Shown: piece after piece, positions 10,988 through 22,337 of the stretch | How the letters are laid out: the number at the start of each line of letters is the position of its first letter | How positions within the stretch are numbered: the first letter of the stretch is position 1 | Source: Filosporella fistucella | Taxonomy: Eukaryota > Ascomycota > Leotiomycetes > Helotiales | Direction of reading: 5' to 3' | Assembly (NCBI GenBank): GCA_030077755.1 | Contig: JAQJZZ010000007.1 | Coordinates: 1,674,001 to 1,738,000, forward strand | Length of the DNA stretch: 64,000 nt | Program-made: the position numbers and the translations under genes | Notes under the pieces: generated by a model | What the model was told of the DNA's origin: nothing | Databases searched by the model: none | What the model saw: the letters and a program-made list of their open reading frames with translations, nothing else

Positions 10988-11736
10988 GTTGAGAAGGTCG
11001 TGGAATGTAGATTAGCCGAATAGCTGATTTGACCAGGTCTTTACAAGTTTCTGGTGAGGCAAATAATTTAAATAAAGTAGGCAGGTACCTATATTATATG
11101 CGAAGTTTATGCCGTTAAAGAAAAAGGTGTGAAATGTAGCTCGGAGGGCGTGACATAATTCCGCGGCCATCTTGATTGGCCAGGCTGCTTGTGGACAGAT
11201 TCAGAAGCGTTCGGGCAGCGGTAAGACCAAGACAGACATTATCGACAAGGCAAATTGATATTGTGAGTTGCAAACGTGACACTAATTTCCTGAAGGGTGA
11301 AAATGATTTTCCTGCGTTCCATAGGATTTAATAATGTTGAAAAATATAAAGGATGCCACAAGCGTTCATGTATACATACCACGACGGTTGAATCGGGACT
11401 CGATACTGTCTTGAAAAACTACTGAAAAGTTATCTTACTATGATATACTACTGTATGCAGTTAAGAATACTTCTATCTATATGTTAAAATAAGAATTAGT
11501 CAGAGCATACAAATTCTTCCGCCACAAGCACAATTTCAGAAAATTATTTATGGGAAATGTGTGGAATAATATATATTTGCCAGAACTACATTGCCTCCAA
11601 TTCCGCTCGCCTTACCTACCTTCAACAAAACAAACACAAGTCCTCGTCTTAGCACCTGATGAAAACAGTTCATCCACAAATATACAGAAATACCCAAGGA
11701 TACCTTGGTTCGGCTTGACTGTTATTAAACAGAAAA
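10988..11736. other. Intergenic, AT-rich
   Basis: The upstream region of the kinase-like gene merges with the 3' region of the long Cys-containing gene. A TTTAAATAAAGTAGG-like TATA-rich stretch lies near 11070. No gene is supported. Confidence 0.45.
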
Positions 11737-14367
11737 TTACTCCTCATATTCATCCTCGAAACTCTCCACAGTACAACTTACACTATTCCTCCTAGGTTTA
11801 GAAGCAAATGCTTCCACTTCAGTCACAACAACTACTTCTCCCAGCATGTCTTTATGTTTAGGCATCTTTTCAAGAGGTTCAAGTTCCCCAACAGCATCCT
11901 TCCAGACTTCTCCTTTATCTTCTTCTGGGCCAAGGGGAACCGCCGGGGTTGGCCTGATAGCTACCGGTCTCTTGATTTCTAGTTGAGGGACTTGGATATC
12001 TGTCATTACCTCCATATGGCATAACTTACTTTTAACTTTCGTGTGGAATTTGCTGTTAGGATCTTCGCGAGGACTAGCGTCTGTGGCGAAGACTTGCCAT
12101 GTGATTTCCGGCTTCTTGACACTTTTTTCTGAGTCTTCATCAGACTCAGGCTCTTCAATGCCTTCTAAAATATATCCCGCATCGAGAATAGCTTGCGTTA
12201 AACTCTTACCATCAGCAGGTTTAGCACTCTTCTTAGAACCCTCTTCCTCTTCATCATCCGACCCATATTCAGAAGTAGAATTGGACCAAGCACTTCTCGC
12301 GATCTTCTCCCACTCTATCCGTTGACAAAGAAACATCATACTCACCTTCTTATCCAGCGACTCGTGCGTCACCTTCGGAGTCCAAAATCTCTTCTTTTCT
12401 TCTTCGTCTTGGACACGAATGCTCTTTCGATGCGTCATTCCCCATGTAATATCATTGCCATCTGCTATCCTGTTTGCGATGTGGCACTCGAGATATGCGT
12501 CTGGGATAAAGAGAGGGACGGAGAAATATTGGCGGATTGATTGGAGAGCTGAGATACCTTCTGGTGTGTTGGGATCGAGAGGCTTTTTGGCTTGAAGGAA
12601 CCATGGGACGGCTTTCTCCTCTGAAGTTGGGAGATCTTCGGTGTTAGGGGATCTTTCAATTTTGGGGAAGTTTGGTGTGCTGGGTGTATGTGGTTCAGGT
12701 TGAGAAGCCAAGGTAGGATCATCCCATGGCGGGTAGATCGATTTAGGAGAGGAGTGTTCGGACTCAGAAGCCTTGGTAAGATCGTCCCATGCTGGATAAA
12801 TTGGTTTGACAGCGTCGTTAGGCGAAACCTTTTCAATTTCCCCTTCAGCAGGTGCTATACCAGCGAGAAGATCCACTATCTCCTCATCTGTCTGTTTGGG
12901 AAGAAGGGGGAAGTCGTGGTCAGCTTGAGTATGGTAATTCGAAACAGGATTTGTCTCAGTTTCCCATATGAGTTGTAATTTTGACTTTCGAAGGAAACCC
13001 CATTCTGAATTGTCCTCATATGGAGCAGCTGCAGTTTCTTTCTCCACTAGAGCCAAATTTTCGGTCTTGAGTTTCTCAGAAGGACATTTCGGGGCAGGGT
13101 GTTTTGGTTCAGCTTTGGTATCAGGGTCTTCTTCATAGTCAGAATCAGAGCCGATGCTGAATTTGTCCTCTCCAGGATCGGTAATTGGTGATTTTATGAC
13201 TTGATCGACACCAGGAAAGATATCTTCATCGGCGGTTCCATCTTCATTCGAATGTTCCGCCGGGATTGGAGATTTGACCTGGAGAATCTCGCCTTGTTGG
13301 ACAGTTCCTTCATACTTATTTTTCTCACCTGAGTCAGTCCAGTCGTCATTTACTGGTCTGAGTCGAGATGCCTCTCTTGTCTTCGGTGATGGTACTGTGT
13401 ATTGTTCTTCAAAGTCGAAGACTAAATCTGTGCCATCAACTTCTTGGGTGGGTGGTTGAATATCAGCAATTCTGTCTTCCAACTCTTGAGGGTCAATTAC
13501 CAAAGGTCTAACCTGGTTTTCAGTCCCGGAAATCTGAGATGAGTTATGGACAACATCAGAATCAGTAGTAGAAGATAGGACTGAGACATCCTCAGCGCCT
13601 TCCGGTGCTCGAATCTCTTGCACAGCCTCAACATTCTCAGCAATTTCAACTTCCTCATTGACTGAGTACGGAGCATTCCAAGGCTTGGTAGCAGAAATCG
13701 GAACCCTCCCCGCTCCAAGTGCGCTGGTGGTGATCTCTTCAGCATGAATAAACGGTCTCCCTCTATAGATAACATCCGCATGATCAGTAATCATCCTGAA
13801 AGTTCTATCCGTCATCATGACCTGATGCTCAGCACAAGCAGGACAACCTTTCGGACCAGCAAGAATACCCTGTTCAATCTGTTGTTCATGCTCAGCATGT
13901 AGAGTTTCCCAGTATCTTGCAGCTGTCTCAAGATCTTGTCTAGCATATTCCTCAGCTTTAAGCCGCTGCAGTCTATCAATATTCCTTCCCTTGCTCCTGA
14001 CACGCGCCATCCTCTGAACTCGTTGCAGATTATCAATCGATTCTTTATCTTGAGCACGTGCAATAGCGACAATAGTGGCATCTATTCCCAAGGAAGGCGG
14101 CGCATGTTTTTCCCTCTGATCCATAGCTATTCTCGCTCGCATCGAGATCTCAGCCTTGAGTTCTTCTTCTGTTTTAGGTTGAGCTTCTTTCTCGCATGCG
14201 GGACAGATTTTGTCCAGTTTAATATTATCGGAGGATTTGGAGCCCCATGTTCGGATACGTGTCCAGAGATTGCAATTCTTTTGCGCTTCGGATGGAGTGA
14301 TGGGGATTTTCTTTACGGATATGTGCCCGCATGAGTACTCGTTGCTTAGTTGGCGGAAGGTAGACAT
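11737..14367 (-). CDS. Long disordered fungal protein with N-terminal CxxC pairs
   Basis: An uninterrupted frame of 876 residues starts at ATG 14367, the first ATG in frame; the frame is open further upstream but without ATG. The N-terminus reads MSTFRQLSNEYSCGHISVKK and is followed by CPACEKE (about residue 55) and, near residue 180, GCPACAEH. The Cys/His set CGH, CPAC, CPAC suggests a small zinc-binding module. Residues ~70-170 are helical and charged. The remainder is acidic and low-complexity, with repeated short motifs of the type YPPWDDPT/YPAWDDLT, and ends in a Glu-rich tail. No catalytic domain is recognised. It is probably an intracellular scaffold or regulator found only in fungi, which is inference. 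Confidence 0.75.
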   Translation of the reverse strand: MSTFRQLSNEYSCGHISVKKIPITPSEAQKNCNLWTRIRTWGSKSSDNIKLDKICPACEKEAQPKTEEELKAEISMRARIAMDQREKHAPPSLGIDATIVAIARAQDKESIDNLQRVQRMARVRSKGRNIDRLQRLKAEEYARQDLETAARYWETLHAEHEQQIEQGILAGPKGCPACAEHQVMMTDRTFRMITDHADVIYRGRPFIHAEEITTSALGAGRVPISATKPWNAPYSVNEEVEIAENVEAVQEIRAPEGAEDVSVLSSTTDSDVVHNSSQISGTENQVRPLVIDPQELEDRIADIQPPTQEVDGTDLVFDFEEQYTVPSPKTREASRLRPVNDDWTDSGEKNKYEGTVQQGEILQVKSPIPAEHSNEDGTADEDIFPGVDQVIKSPITDPGEDKFSIGSDSDYEEDPDTKAEPKHPAPKCPSEKLKTENLALVEKETAAAPYEDNSEWGFLRKSKLQLIWETETNPVSNYHTQADHDFPLLPKQTDEEIVDLLAGIAPAEGEIEKVSPNDAVKPIYPAWDDLTKASESEHSSPKSIYPPWDDPTLASQPEPHTPSTPNFPKIERSPNTEDLPTSEEKAVPWFLQAKKPLDPNTPEGISALQSIRQYFSVPLFIPDAYLECHIANRIADGNDITWGMTHRKSIRVQDEEEKKRFWTPKVTHESLDKKVSMMFLCQRIEWEKIARSAWSNSTSEYGSDDEEEEGSKKSAKPADGKSLTQAILDAGYILEGIEEPESDEDSEKSVKKPEITWQVFATDASPREDPNSKFHTKVKSKLCHMEVMTDIQVPQLEIKRPVAIRPTPAVPLGPEEDKGEVWKDAVGELEPLEKMPKHKDMLGEVVVVTEVEAFASKPRRNSVSCTVESFEDEYEE

Positions 14368-15916
14368 GGTAGGCGATTGTAGAAAGAGATCAGTGGGGAG
14401 AGAATATTCTAGAGATTGGAGACTCCTCGGTCGATACCTCTCTAAAGACAAGCTTTTGAGTGTATGCTATGAGAAGGAAGTCTCTAGTCTTCCAGGGTCT
14501 GACGCATTTTGTACATGGAACAAGAGGGGAATCGCTGTTTATTCACATAAAGCCATTGTATTGACTTCTTTGTTGGCTTCAGGGGTTCATTCTTGAACCG
14601 CAGTAGCCTCTGTTATATCAATATTGCTGCTTTGTGCTTGAGAACTTTAGGCCTTTGTCGGCACTCCCGTCCCACTAAAGTATGTGACAAGTGTATTGTT
14701 CCAAATCTAAAACATGGATAGATTATCAAAAAGCCACTATGTAACAATGTTCTTGTTTCCTTACAAACTCTTGGGTTCTAGAATTCTTAAATACTCCCTC
14801 CTTGATTCCCACACAAGAATATATGGAGCCACGTGATGATATTTCCTCACCTCTTCCGTGGGTGATATCAAGACCAGTACTAACGTGGGTTATATATGGC
14901 CCATACCGGTCTATTTTGAATTATAGATGTATCTGAAACTACATCTATTAGCCATAACATCGTCCAGCAAAGAATATTAGGGCACGAAATGTAGCTTCAT
15001 TTATGCTTCATGAACTTCAGGACTCTCGCTTAACTAATATCCACTTCGCCTCTGAGCATGAGTAATGAGTGGCCTGATACGTATAGTCTTTGCAATGATT
15101 TAGAGTTGTCTGTGGACACCTACTCCTTGAGACTGGTTGACTCATTGGTTTTGGATTTCAGTGCATGAGACCCGAAGAAAGTGAAAAAGAGATAGAATAC
15201 ATAAGGATGGATTTGTATTCAATAAATATACATACGTGTAAACTCATCCTAGATAGTCATTATCATCATTGCCAAATATACTATCCTCCATGCCCTAAGG
15301 TGCCAATAAACTTGACTCCGTATGAGATGTGCCTAAATTGGCTTGTCTTGCAAAAGTAGAAATATCAAACTCGCTCCTCCATACTCCAGCTAACTCGATC
15401 CCAGAACATCACGAAAGTCTTTGCGTGAAGTCTTAAATCAGTAACCGTCGTCTATCCTTCGCAGTATTTCCATTCTCGGTTTGTTTAGCAACGAAGTGCA
15501 ATGGATTTAATGTCATTGTGCCTTTCAATTATTAGCAAGATGTCAAACTACAAATGAGTATGAATTGGTGTGCCATACTCCCACCACCCACGCAATGCGA
15601 ACCGCCGCCGCAATCCACAGATCTCTGCTCCCACGGCGAAAGGAAAGAGCCCCTTTCTGCGAAGCTTCCCTTTTGCTTCCTCCAAAACGTAGCATCCTCA
15701 CTGTTCTGCTCAAAATTATCGTTAACAAGCTGTCTGGTGGTTCTAGAGACGCTACAGAGTGTCTGTTCATTCAGTTTCCATGAGGCTAATCGCTGTCTTT
15801 TGCTTATGCTTACCATCATTTTGCCCATCGATGACATAGATGTGAAATCGACAAGTCGCTTCTCACAGCATGAGCTCATATTACGACGTCTCGTATGTAC
15901 TACCAAGAGTCAGCAA
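14368..15916. other. Intergenic, 1.5 kb
   Basis: The region is AT-rich, with short frames only. A minus-strand frame at 15532-15906 (C-terminal ...MAHQFILICSLTSC) lies directly downstream of the next gene and could be a 3' exon of it. A possible GT-AG intron of 51 nt (about 15767-15817) keeps frame with or without splicing, so the sequence does not decide it. Confidence 0.35.
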
Positions 15917-16549
15917 TTAAATCCACACTGGACATCTTCTTCTTTTACACTTGATCGACTTTGATTTTCGACTCTTAGTATGGGCTTGGTTGTGTTCCAC
16001 AAATGGAGCCTCTTGGAACGATCGCCATCTCTTAGACCAATGCTCAAAAGCATTGCTTGCCCGTGGTGTCTGCTGTGTCCCTGAATCATGTTGGCTACCC
16101 CAAGTGGTTTGATCGGAAAAGTGTGTGACATCCCCCGAAAATGCATTGTTGCGATTTTGAGACGTAGTTGCTGCTGATTGAATCCCAGATATGGTGTCCG
16201 AAATTGCAACATGCGACGTGCTAGAATCAAACAAGTGAGGTGAGGGAGAAGGTACATGCTGGTGAAAAGCTTGAATAATTGATTCTTCCGATTGTGTTGA
16301 GAAGGAATGGTCAAATATTGATGGACTCAAACTTTGGGTCTGCATCCCATGGGATGCATTTTCCCAAGCGAAAACCCCTTCTTTGTACCATCTCTCTTTT
16401 GCAGCTTCCAGAACGAATCGTTCGGAACCCTTTTCAATCCCAAGTCTGAGCTGCGATCCAATGAATAGCATGTAATGCGCCAGGATCTGGCATATGTGGT
16501 CCTTCATCGCCAAGTGCTCAGACTGATGAATTAATTCACCGCCTATCAT
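15917..16549 (-). CDS. Fungal protein of unknown function with basic C-terminus
   Basis: A 210-residue frame starts at ATG 16549. The first ~60 residues are helical (HLAMKDHICQILAHYMLFIG), the middle is Ser/Thr/Gln rich, and the end is strongly basic (SRKSKSIKCKRRRCPVWI), like a nuclear-localisation tail. A better N-terminus may come from an upstream exon at about 16590-16700, whose frame reads LLAVGYTDPYNGIEAVVES. A donor near 16586 and an acceptor inside the present first codons, with a TTACTGAT branch site, would join it to SEHLAMKDH. That alternative start is unproven. The family is not recognised. Confidence 0.45.
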   Translation of the reverse strand: MIGGELIHQSEHLAMKDHICQILAHYMLFIGSQLRLGIEKGSERFVLEAAKERWYKEGVFAWENASHGMQTQSLSPSIFDHSFSTQSEESIIQAFHQHVPSPSPHLFDSSTSHVAISDTISGIQSAATTSQNRNNAFSGDVTHFSDQTTWGSQHDSGTQQTPRASNAFEHWSKRWRSFQEAPFVEHNQAHTKSRKSKSIKCKRRRCPVWI

Positions 16550-16970
16550 GCAATATCAGTAACTTGACTGTATACATACACATACAGGGGACGTTCACTT
16601 TCTACAACCGCCTCGATGCCATTGTACGGATCGGTATAGCCAACTGCCAACAAAGCCAGACTCAACTTTTGTTTTCGCCGGTTCCATTTTAGTGTTTAGA
16701 CGTAAGCAGATGTCGCTTTAACCTGAGCTGAGGGCGAGAATTCCGGAGCATGCCTGAGCTCGGTTTGAATAACCTGAGTACACAGCACAGTCAGCCTTAG
16801 TATGTAACTGAGAGGCTATTTTAGGTTCCAAAAGGACCCATTCTGGCTCCCTTAGTGCTTGGTCAAACTTTCCTCGTCTTGTATCTAAGCACAGATCCCA
16901 TTTTAGCTCCCTTCCGGCCGAGATTCTTCTGAGCTATATAAATCTATATTCGCTTATACTTATTGTACGA

Positions 16971-17085
16971 GTATTTGTTATACGACTATTTGTTACACAT
17001 CTATTTATTACACAACTATTCGTTGCACAATGACTTGTCATATAACTACCTATTGTGTAATATAGTACTATACAACTATTTGTTA
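16971..17085. repeat. Degenerate 15-bp minisatellite
   Basis: About seven imperfect copies of a 15-bp unit close to CTATTTGTTACACAA follow each other. The clearest units begin at 16971, 16986, 17001 and 17016, and a last copy begins near 17076. Differences between copies are mostly C/T and G/A. It lies in an AT-rich stretch upstream of the unknown gene at 15.9-16.5 kb. Confidence 0.6.
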
Positions 17086-17618
17086 AGGTCTAGAGTGCCC
17101 CTCACGTGTGTTCCGCCTTAGGCAGTCATAGCACTAGATTCAATAGAACCTCTTGAATTACAAACCCCACGTCGCTCCGTTACATATTCTTCTTCCTGTA
17201 CGCTAAGTTCACTTTTGCCGCCATTACCTCGATCAGAATATATCAACTTAAATTTAGAACAAGGCTAATTCTAACTATCCATCAAATCTTAACCCTATGC
17301 ATATATACACTCTTGCAGCTTTACTTGTAAATACCGACGTGAGCCATTTTCCTTCTTTGTCTTCGGAACTGAGCTGCGAGCCGAATCCTGAGTCCTGAGC
17401 ACGTTATTAAGTAAGCTGAATTATGCTCAGGGGATTAAATTTAGTCGGGATGCTGCCACAGTACCCGTTCTCACTCTACTATCGAACTCAGAAGGGTCTT
17501 TCCGGAGCTAATGTGGATCCTTGACTGGGGCCATCCAGTTTCACAGGTATAGGTAGTCTGGATTGACCTACGAAATTAATTTGCTAATCAGTTATTCCAC
17601 TTTAATGGCAACATCTCC

Positions 17619-19325
17619 TTACTCTATTTCTACAAACACTTCATACCGAAGCTTAGGAGCCAAGTTGCTGGATTCAGGACGACTGCAAGCAGCCAAGCGA
17701 CGAAGTCCAATATTTAACATTTTCCCACCCGATAAACGTAAATGACACCTATCGCTGAAGTTCGAGGAGCTGAATTTTGTACCCGTTTTCCTCCACCGCT
17801 TCTTGAATGTCATCTCAAATACGTCTTTAATCGACCAAGTCTCCTCAAACTGGATTAATCGTAGAGAAACTCGCGAAGGAGGGTTTTTCGAGATTGTGAT
17901 TAGGTTTGAAATTTCCGCTCGGTGTTTCTGATCTTCAAATTTCGTGGTTTGGATGCTGAAATGTGTTTTATTCTTCTCTGGAAAGTGATCACTTCGCTTT
18001 TGGGAAACGTATTTGGCAGTCCAAGATTGTGTAAACGTCGATTCTGTGATGAAGGTAGTATCAACAAGGAGATTTTGATCAGTATAGATAGCCTCCGGAC
18101 AAACGAGGATCTTCCGTTTTTGAAGTCTTCCGAAGAAGTCCATAACGCGGGGAAGGAGAAAAGGACATGAGTTGATCCGGTAGAACCCATCGCCACGTGC
18201 GTTTGATGGCTGAAACAACAGTAAACATAGAGCACTATCTCCATGACCTTCCAGGGTACAGTTGAGAACCGCAACATGAGATACTGGTTCGCGTGGCTGG
18301 CATCCGTCCAAATCTTTAACAGCAGAGGAAACTTCGTTGTAATCTAGCAGTTCGAGCTTGGCCGATGCTTCGTTACGGTAGGTTGTGACGGTGGTCATGA
18401 TTTGTTCATGAGCTTGAACACTCCAGATCGATCTTGCGACGATTTTGGTATACGAGATGGTAGGAGGTAAAGACTTGGTTGAACCGGGGCTGCAATGCGA
18501 GCACTCGTTCCGAGGACAAAACCGGGTGGGCGAATCAGCTAATAGAGGTAGTTCGGTTTGGTGTAAGCTATAACGGAATAGGAACAGAGTGTGGTCGTGT
18601 GTTGAGTTATATATTGCTTCTTGGAGTCTTACGAAAGCTCGTTCTCGGCCCTCCCCGTATAGCATGGGCATATTGACTTGAAATAGTCCTAAAAGCGAGT
18701 AGGCTACATCTTCTTCCCGAGTAACCATGCGATGGGCGGCCCAGGAAAGTCGCTCTGCAGCACTGAAGGCTTCAACATGTTGGTTACGGACCAGGATATC
18801 AGGATCAATGTTAGTTATCTCCGCGATATCCTGGTACCTCTCCAATTTTGTGCACACTGGTGACCAGTCTGCTGCATAAAATTCAACATAGTTGGGAGCA
18901 ATCAACTCCTGTAAAGTCCAACCTCGGGTGAACCATTCGCTCTGGTTGAATCGATGATCTTGACCAGCGCTCCTATCTGGAACATCCACCATGTAAACAT
19001 AGCATATATTCGACTGAGCATAGTAATTCCACATGGAGTTGATTGCCTCCTGCAATTCGGATGAGCTCGACCGGTCGATGCAGCAACTATCGATCCAGAT
19101 CCAGTTATATCCATCATTGAAAGCCCGTTTGCAAGCTCCCTTGACCTTTGAAAACCCAGATAAGTTTCTGGCTTTACTTCTTGGATCAGAAACAGGATCG
19201 TCAACGAGGTCTTTCAAAGTGAGCTCTTCGCCGCCCCATCGGTGAGAGAGAATAGCATAGTCAGGAACTGCGGCAGATATGAAAGTTTGGACCTCGAGGA
19301 GCTCTGTGTGGAGAAGCCTCATCAT
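17619..19325 (-). CDS. HET-domain protein (heterokaryon-incompatibility type)
   Basis: A single 568-residue frame starts with ATG at 19325, with a second ATG immediately after. The N-terminus carries all three HET blocks. The first is PDYAILSHRWG (about residues 20-30). The second is YNWIWIDSCCIDRSSSSE with AQSNICYVYMVDV (about 93-140). The third is WFTRGWTLQELIAPNYVEF (about 160-180), with AYSLLGLFQVNMPMLYGEG further on. This layout, starting MRLL, matches the HET-D/HET-E type N-terminal domain, but there is no NACHT or WD40 part: the remaining ~300 residues are of unknown fold. HET domains trigger cell death in non-self recognition. A HeLo-domain gene lies 1.3 kb upstream on the same strand, so they may act in related pathways; that is inference. 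Confidence 0.92.
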   Translation of the reverse strand: MMRLLHTELLEVQTFISAAVPDYAILSHRWGGEELTLKDLVDDPVSDPRSKARNLSGFSKVKGACKRAFNDGYNWIWIDSCCIDRSSSSELQEAINSMWNYYAQSNICYVYMVDVPDRSAGQDHRFNQSEWFTRGWTLQELIAPNYVEFYAADWSPVCTKLERYQDIAEITNIDPDILVRNQHVEAFSAAERLSWAAHRMVTREEDVAYSLLGLFQVNMPMLYGEGRERAFVRLQEAIYNSTHDHTLFLFRYSLHQTELPLLADSPTRFCPRNECSHCSPGSTKSLPPTISYTKIVARSIWSVQAHEQIMTTVTTYRNEASAKLELLDYNEVSSAVKDLDGCQPREPVSHVAVLNCTLEGHGDSALCLLLFQPSNARGDGFYRINSCPFLLPRVMDFFGRLQKRKILVCPEAIYTDQNLLVDTTFITESTFTQSWTAKYVSQKRSDHFPEKNKTHFSIQTTKFEDQKHRAEISNLITISKNPPSRVSLRLIQFEETWSIKDVFEMTFKKRWRKTGTKFSSSNFSDRCHLRLSGGKMLNIGLRRLAACSRPESSNLAPKLRYEVFVEIE

Positions 19326-20596
19326 GCGAGTGTCAAGCTTCGAGGAAAATGCATTTGTTTGGAGAAATGGGTAGAACCCCTAGAATTCTCGAAGGACGTG
19401 TTGGCAATATATCGTTCACTCCGTATGTATTGAATTTGGGGCGGTGGTGGCGCAGCTATTGCAATCCTTCAAGCAGGCAGTATGGCGCACTAACTAGGCT
19501 GAATCGCAAGGCTTGGAAATGGTCAGAAAGTCATCGGAATCTCATCGATAATTCGGACAGGTTACATTATAGGCTCTACTACATGGGATTCAGCCATCAC
19601 TGAGTCATAATTAGACATGCGCCCGACTCCATCTTGTAGTGTGGAAGTTTTACCGACCCGAAAGTTATGGAAAAGAGATTGTTCTGAAATCTCGATGGAC
19701 GAAGCTGGAGTCTGAGCTGAAGAGCTCATATTGCTCTGGGAAGGTGCGAGTTAGTAGGTGAGGCTGAGGAAATGAAGGAAGTAAAAAGTTTCGACGATCT
19801 CCTCATTGTTGATAATCCGAAGAGGAAAGAAGAACGCAGCAATGCGGGAATGTGGGAATTGTCGATGTTTATATAGATATTCTGGAACTGCACTGGCAGA
19901 ATGTAAGAGCAGATAGTGAGGCTGGCTTCCACCCTGTACAACCAGAACTCAGCATTTCCTTCTCTGGACGAACGTGACGGCAATAAATAAATTATAATGC
20001 CGTGTAGAAGTATCTATTGCAAAGACGATACTTGTAGCAAAACGACCGAAATCCATTGCCTTTTACATATTAATATTGCTTACATTACACAAACGCCACT
20101 GTGGAATGATCACGTGAACATAGTCACATGGCACTCATGTGATTGCAATACAAACTTGTCGATGATCGACAACAAAGCTAAAATCTATTGCAAGAACGAG
20201 TATTTAAGAGTCTTGATTTATATAATATAATAAGATAACAAACGTTGGTATTAAGAGACTCCGTCGACTTGATCTAAAGAAAATATCTAAGATCTCAGAT
20301 CCTAGATGAGAAAAAAGAATACTCTAGAAGACAATTAGTAAAAGTGTGAGTAGATAAGAGGCATCAAACTTACCAGAATATTAGGATACAACCTCTGTGA
20401 GGGATGGTATAAGTATAAGCTGAAGAGCGCCGAAAGGCAGATAGCCTCACCTCGACATTCGATGTGAATTGTTCAATCGATGAGGGCTTATATCCTAGAA
20501 AAGCAAATATGAAAGAACTGTGCACTACCCCAAACTCCTCAGCACCACTTTCAATCTGAAACAGACCAACGGATTCATCTCTCAGCCACCCCGTCT
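19326..20596. other. Intergenic, no gene seen
   Basis: This stretch between the HET gene and the HeLo-SHD-RA gene has only short AT-rich frames. Confidence 0.45.
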
Positions 20597-22337
20597 TTAC
20601 ATAACACCAGCAGGCGGATCTGCATTCCCATCCCGGTTCGAAGCCAGCGGCACACCATCACTGGGAGTAACCTTCCTGAGCATAAACATCGGTTTCAAGC
20701 CCATCTTATCAAGCTGTTTGAATAACACCAACGGTTTCTCATCCATTCCCAAACATCGTTCTTTGTCGCCATACATAATATATAAAGTATAAGTTTGCCA
20801 AGGAGCAGTGATGTTGTATTTTCTCAAGGCGGCGGGGAGTACTTTGTAAGTAGGGTCGTCCATGCCGACGCGGAAGCTTTTGAAGATTTCGTGGGAGGTC
20901 CCAGTTTGTGCGAGTGTTTGTGTTGAAGAGTCGGTCTGGGTTGATGTGCTCACGTTCGTGGTTATTGGTAAGGAGGTCGTGGATTCGTTGATCGCAGGTG
21001 TACTTATCGGCCGTGATTCGGCAGGTGTAGCCTCTACTATATTATCTATCGTAGTAGTCGATTGACTGAGACGCGAGATAAGCTGAGGCCAGCTAGGCGG
21101 TGGTACTCTAGTTACGTGTTGAAGGAGAGGTGCGCTTTCTGGATGCGGAGCTCTATATTGAAGAAACGGAGGCGGGGAACCAGGAAGTAATTTTCCATAA
21201 CGGCGTGCGATCTGGTATTCATTCGCTGGCCAAGAGTTTGGCATTTGAGACGCTTCGTCAAGAATGTGGCCAATCTGTTGTGTAAGGAATGGAAACCTCC
21301 TTTCTAATTCTGATGTCACATCCATGACTAGATCTTTGAAACGGTGGGAAGGGAGAGTGGAAAGTTTTTGGCGTGCTTGGTTTCGTCTCATATGATAAGA
21401 AGGGTTTGGTGGAAGCCAAAGTGGAGACATTCCTTGATGTTGTCGTCGATAGAGATCATCATAGACATCGATCCGAAGTTCCCTCATCTGTTTGTCTGAT
21501 AGAGTTGCCAATTTTGCTAGTGCTCTCGTGGCTGTTACGCGTGGTACTTCGGCCGGAGTGGCAACTGCATATCGCTTCAAGGCTGAGAAATGTTCCAAAA
21601 GTTGTGGATCCTCAAGAATTACTGAAATTGCATGTGGAATCGCGGAGTTTATCTCAGGAGGTGGAGTTTCTGGTCGATCCAATTGTTCGTCGAAAGAATA
21701 CGGTGGTGGGTTGTCAGTTGATAATCTGGTGGAACCAGGGTAAGCGGGTGGTAGATTGATAATCCCTGCCGCCTTCGATATATCCTCCAATCCATCAATA
21801 AGTGATCTCAGTGCCTTCACGTTCGTATCGAATTTCTTTGCGTCGCAAATGGCCCATTTGGCGATGGACAAGAATGATTTCTGTTTCTGGTTTCCTCTTA
21901 TCTGCTGACGTAAGGATATGCACGGCCTGATGTCTGATAATGTGCCGAAAGATTTTGAAGATTGTATCGTCTTTGTGTTTGGCAAGTCCGGGATCAAAGG
22001 CGGCCTGAATTCATATTTCGTTCGGATAGCTTCAATTTCTGTTAAAACAAATGCAATGGTGTTGACGCATCGGGTGACAGTAGATTCGATATCCGGTTGA
22101 GCGGCCAGCGACGACTGGATATGAAGTGCATCATCAATATGAAGTCCGACCTAGATCAGTCAGTTAATTCTTAGGAATTCTCGAGAAACCTACTGATTGT
22201 CCCCAGAGACGTATTCGAAGCCATTGCACCGAAAGTTCCGTGCACAAAAGCTCATACTCGGTCCCAAATTCCTGAGATGTCAAGATCGTTTTGAAGCTAT
22301 CCATACACACTCGTAATAACGCCACAAGCGAAGCCAT
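20597..22337 (-). CDS. HeLo domain - Spa2-homology domain - Ras-association domain protein
   Basis: Two exons, 22194-22337 and 20597-22150, join across a 43-nt GT-AG intron to give 565 residues. The start MASLVALLRVCMDSFKTIL, then ELLCTELSVQWLRIRLWG and, near residue 140-175, WAICDAKKFDTNVKALRSL IDGLEDISK, match the N-terminal HeLo domain known from HET-S (prion inhibition and propagation). Residues ~260-350 hold two Spa2-homology-like repeats (ARALAKLATLSDKQMRELR region and NQARQKLSTLPSHRFKDLV), as in polarity scaffolds. The C-terminal ~90 residues (FRVGMDDPTYKVLPAALRKY ... KPLVLFKQLDKMGLKPMFML) match the Ras-association domain of Ste50-type MAP-kinase adaptors. The combination suggests a membrane- or cell-death-linked signalling adaptor. 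Domain calls are from memory of the families; the joint function is inference. Confidence 0.85.
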
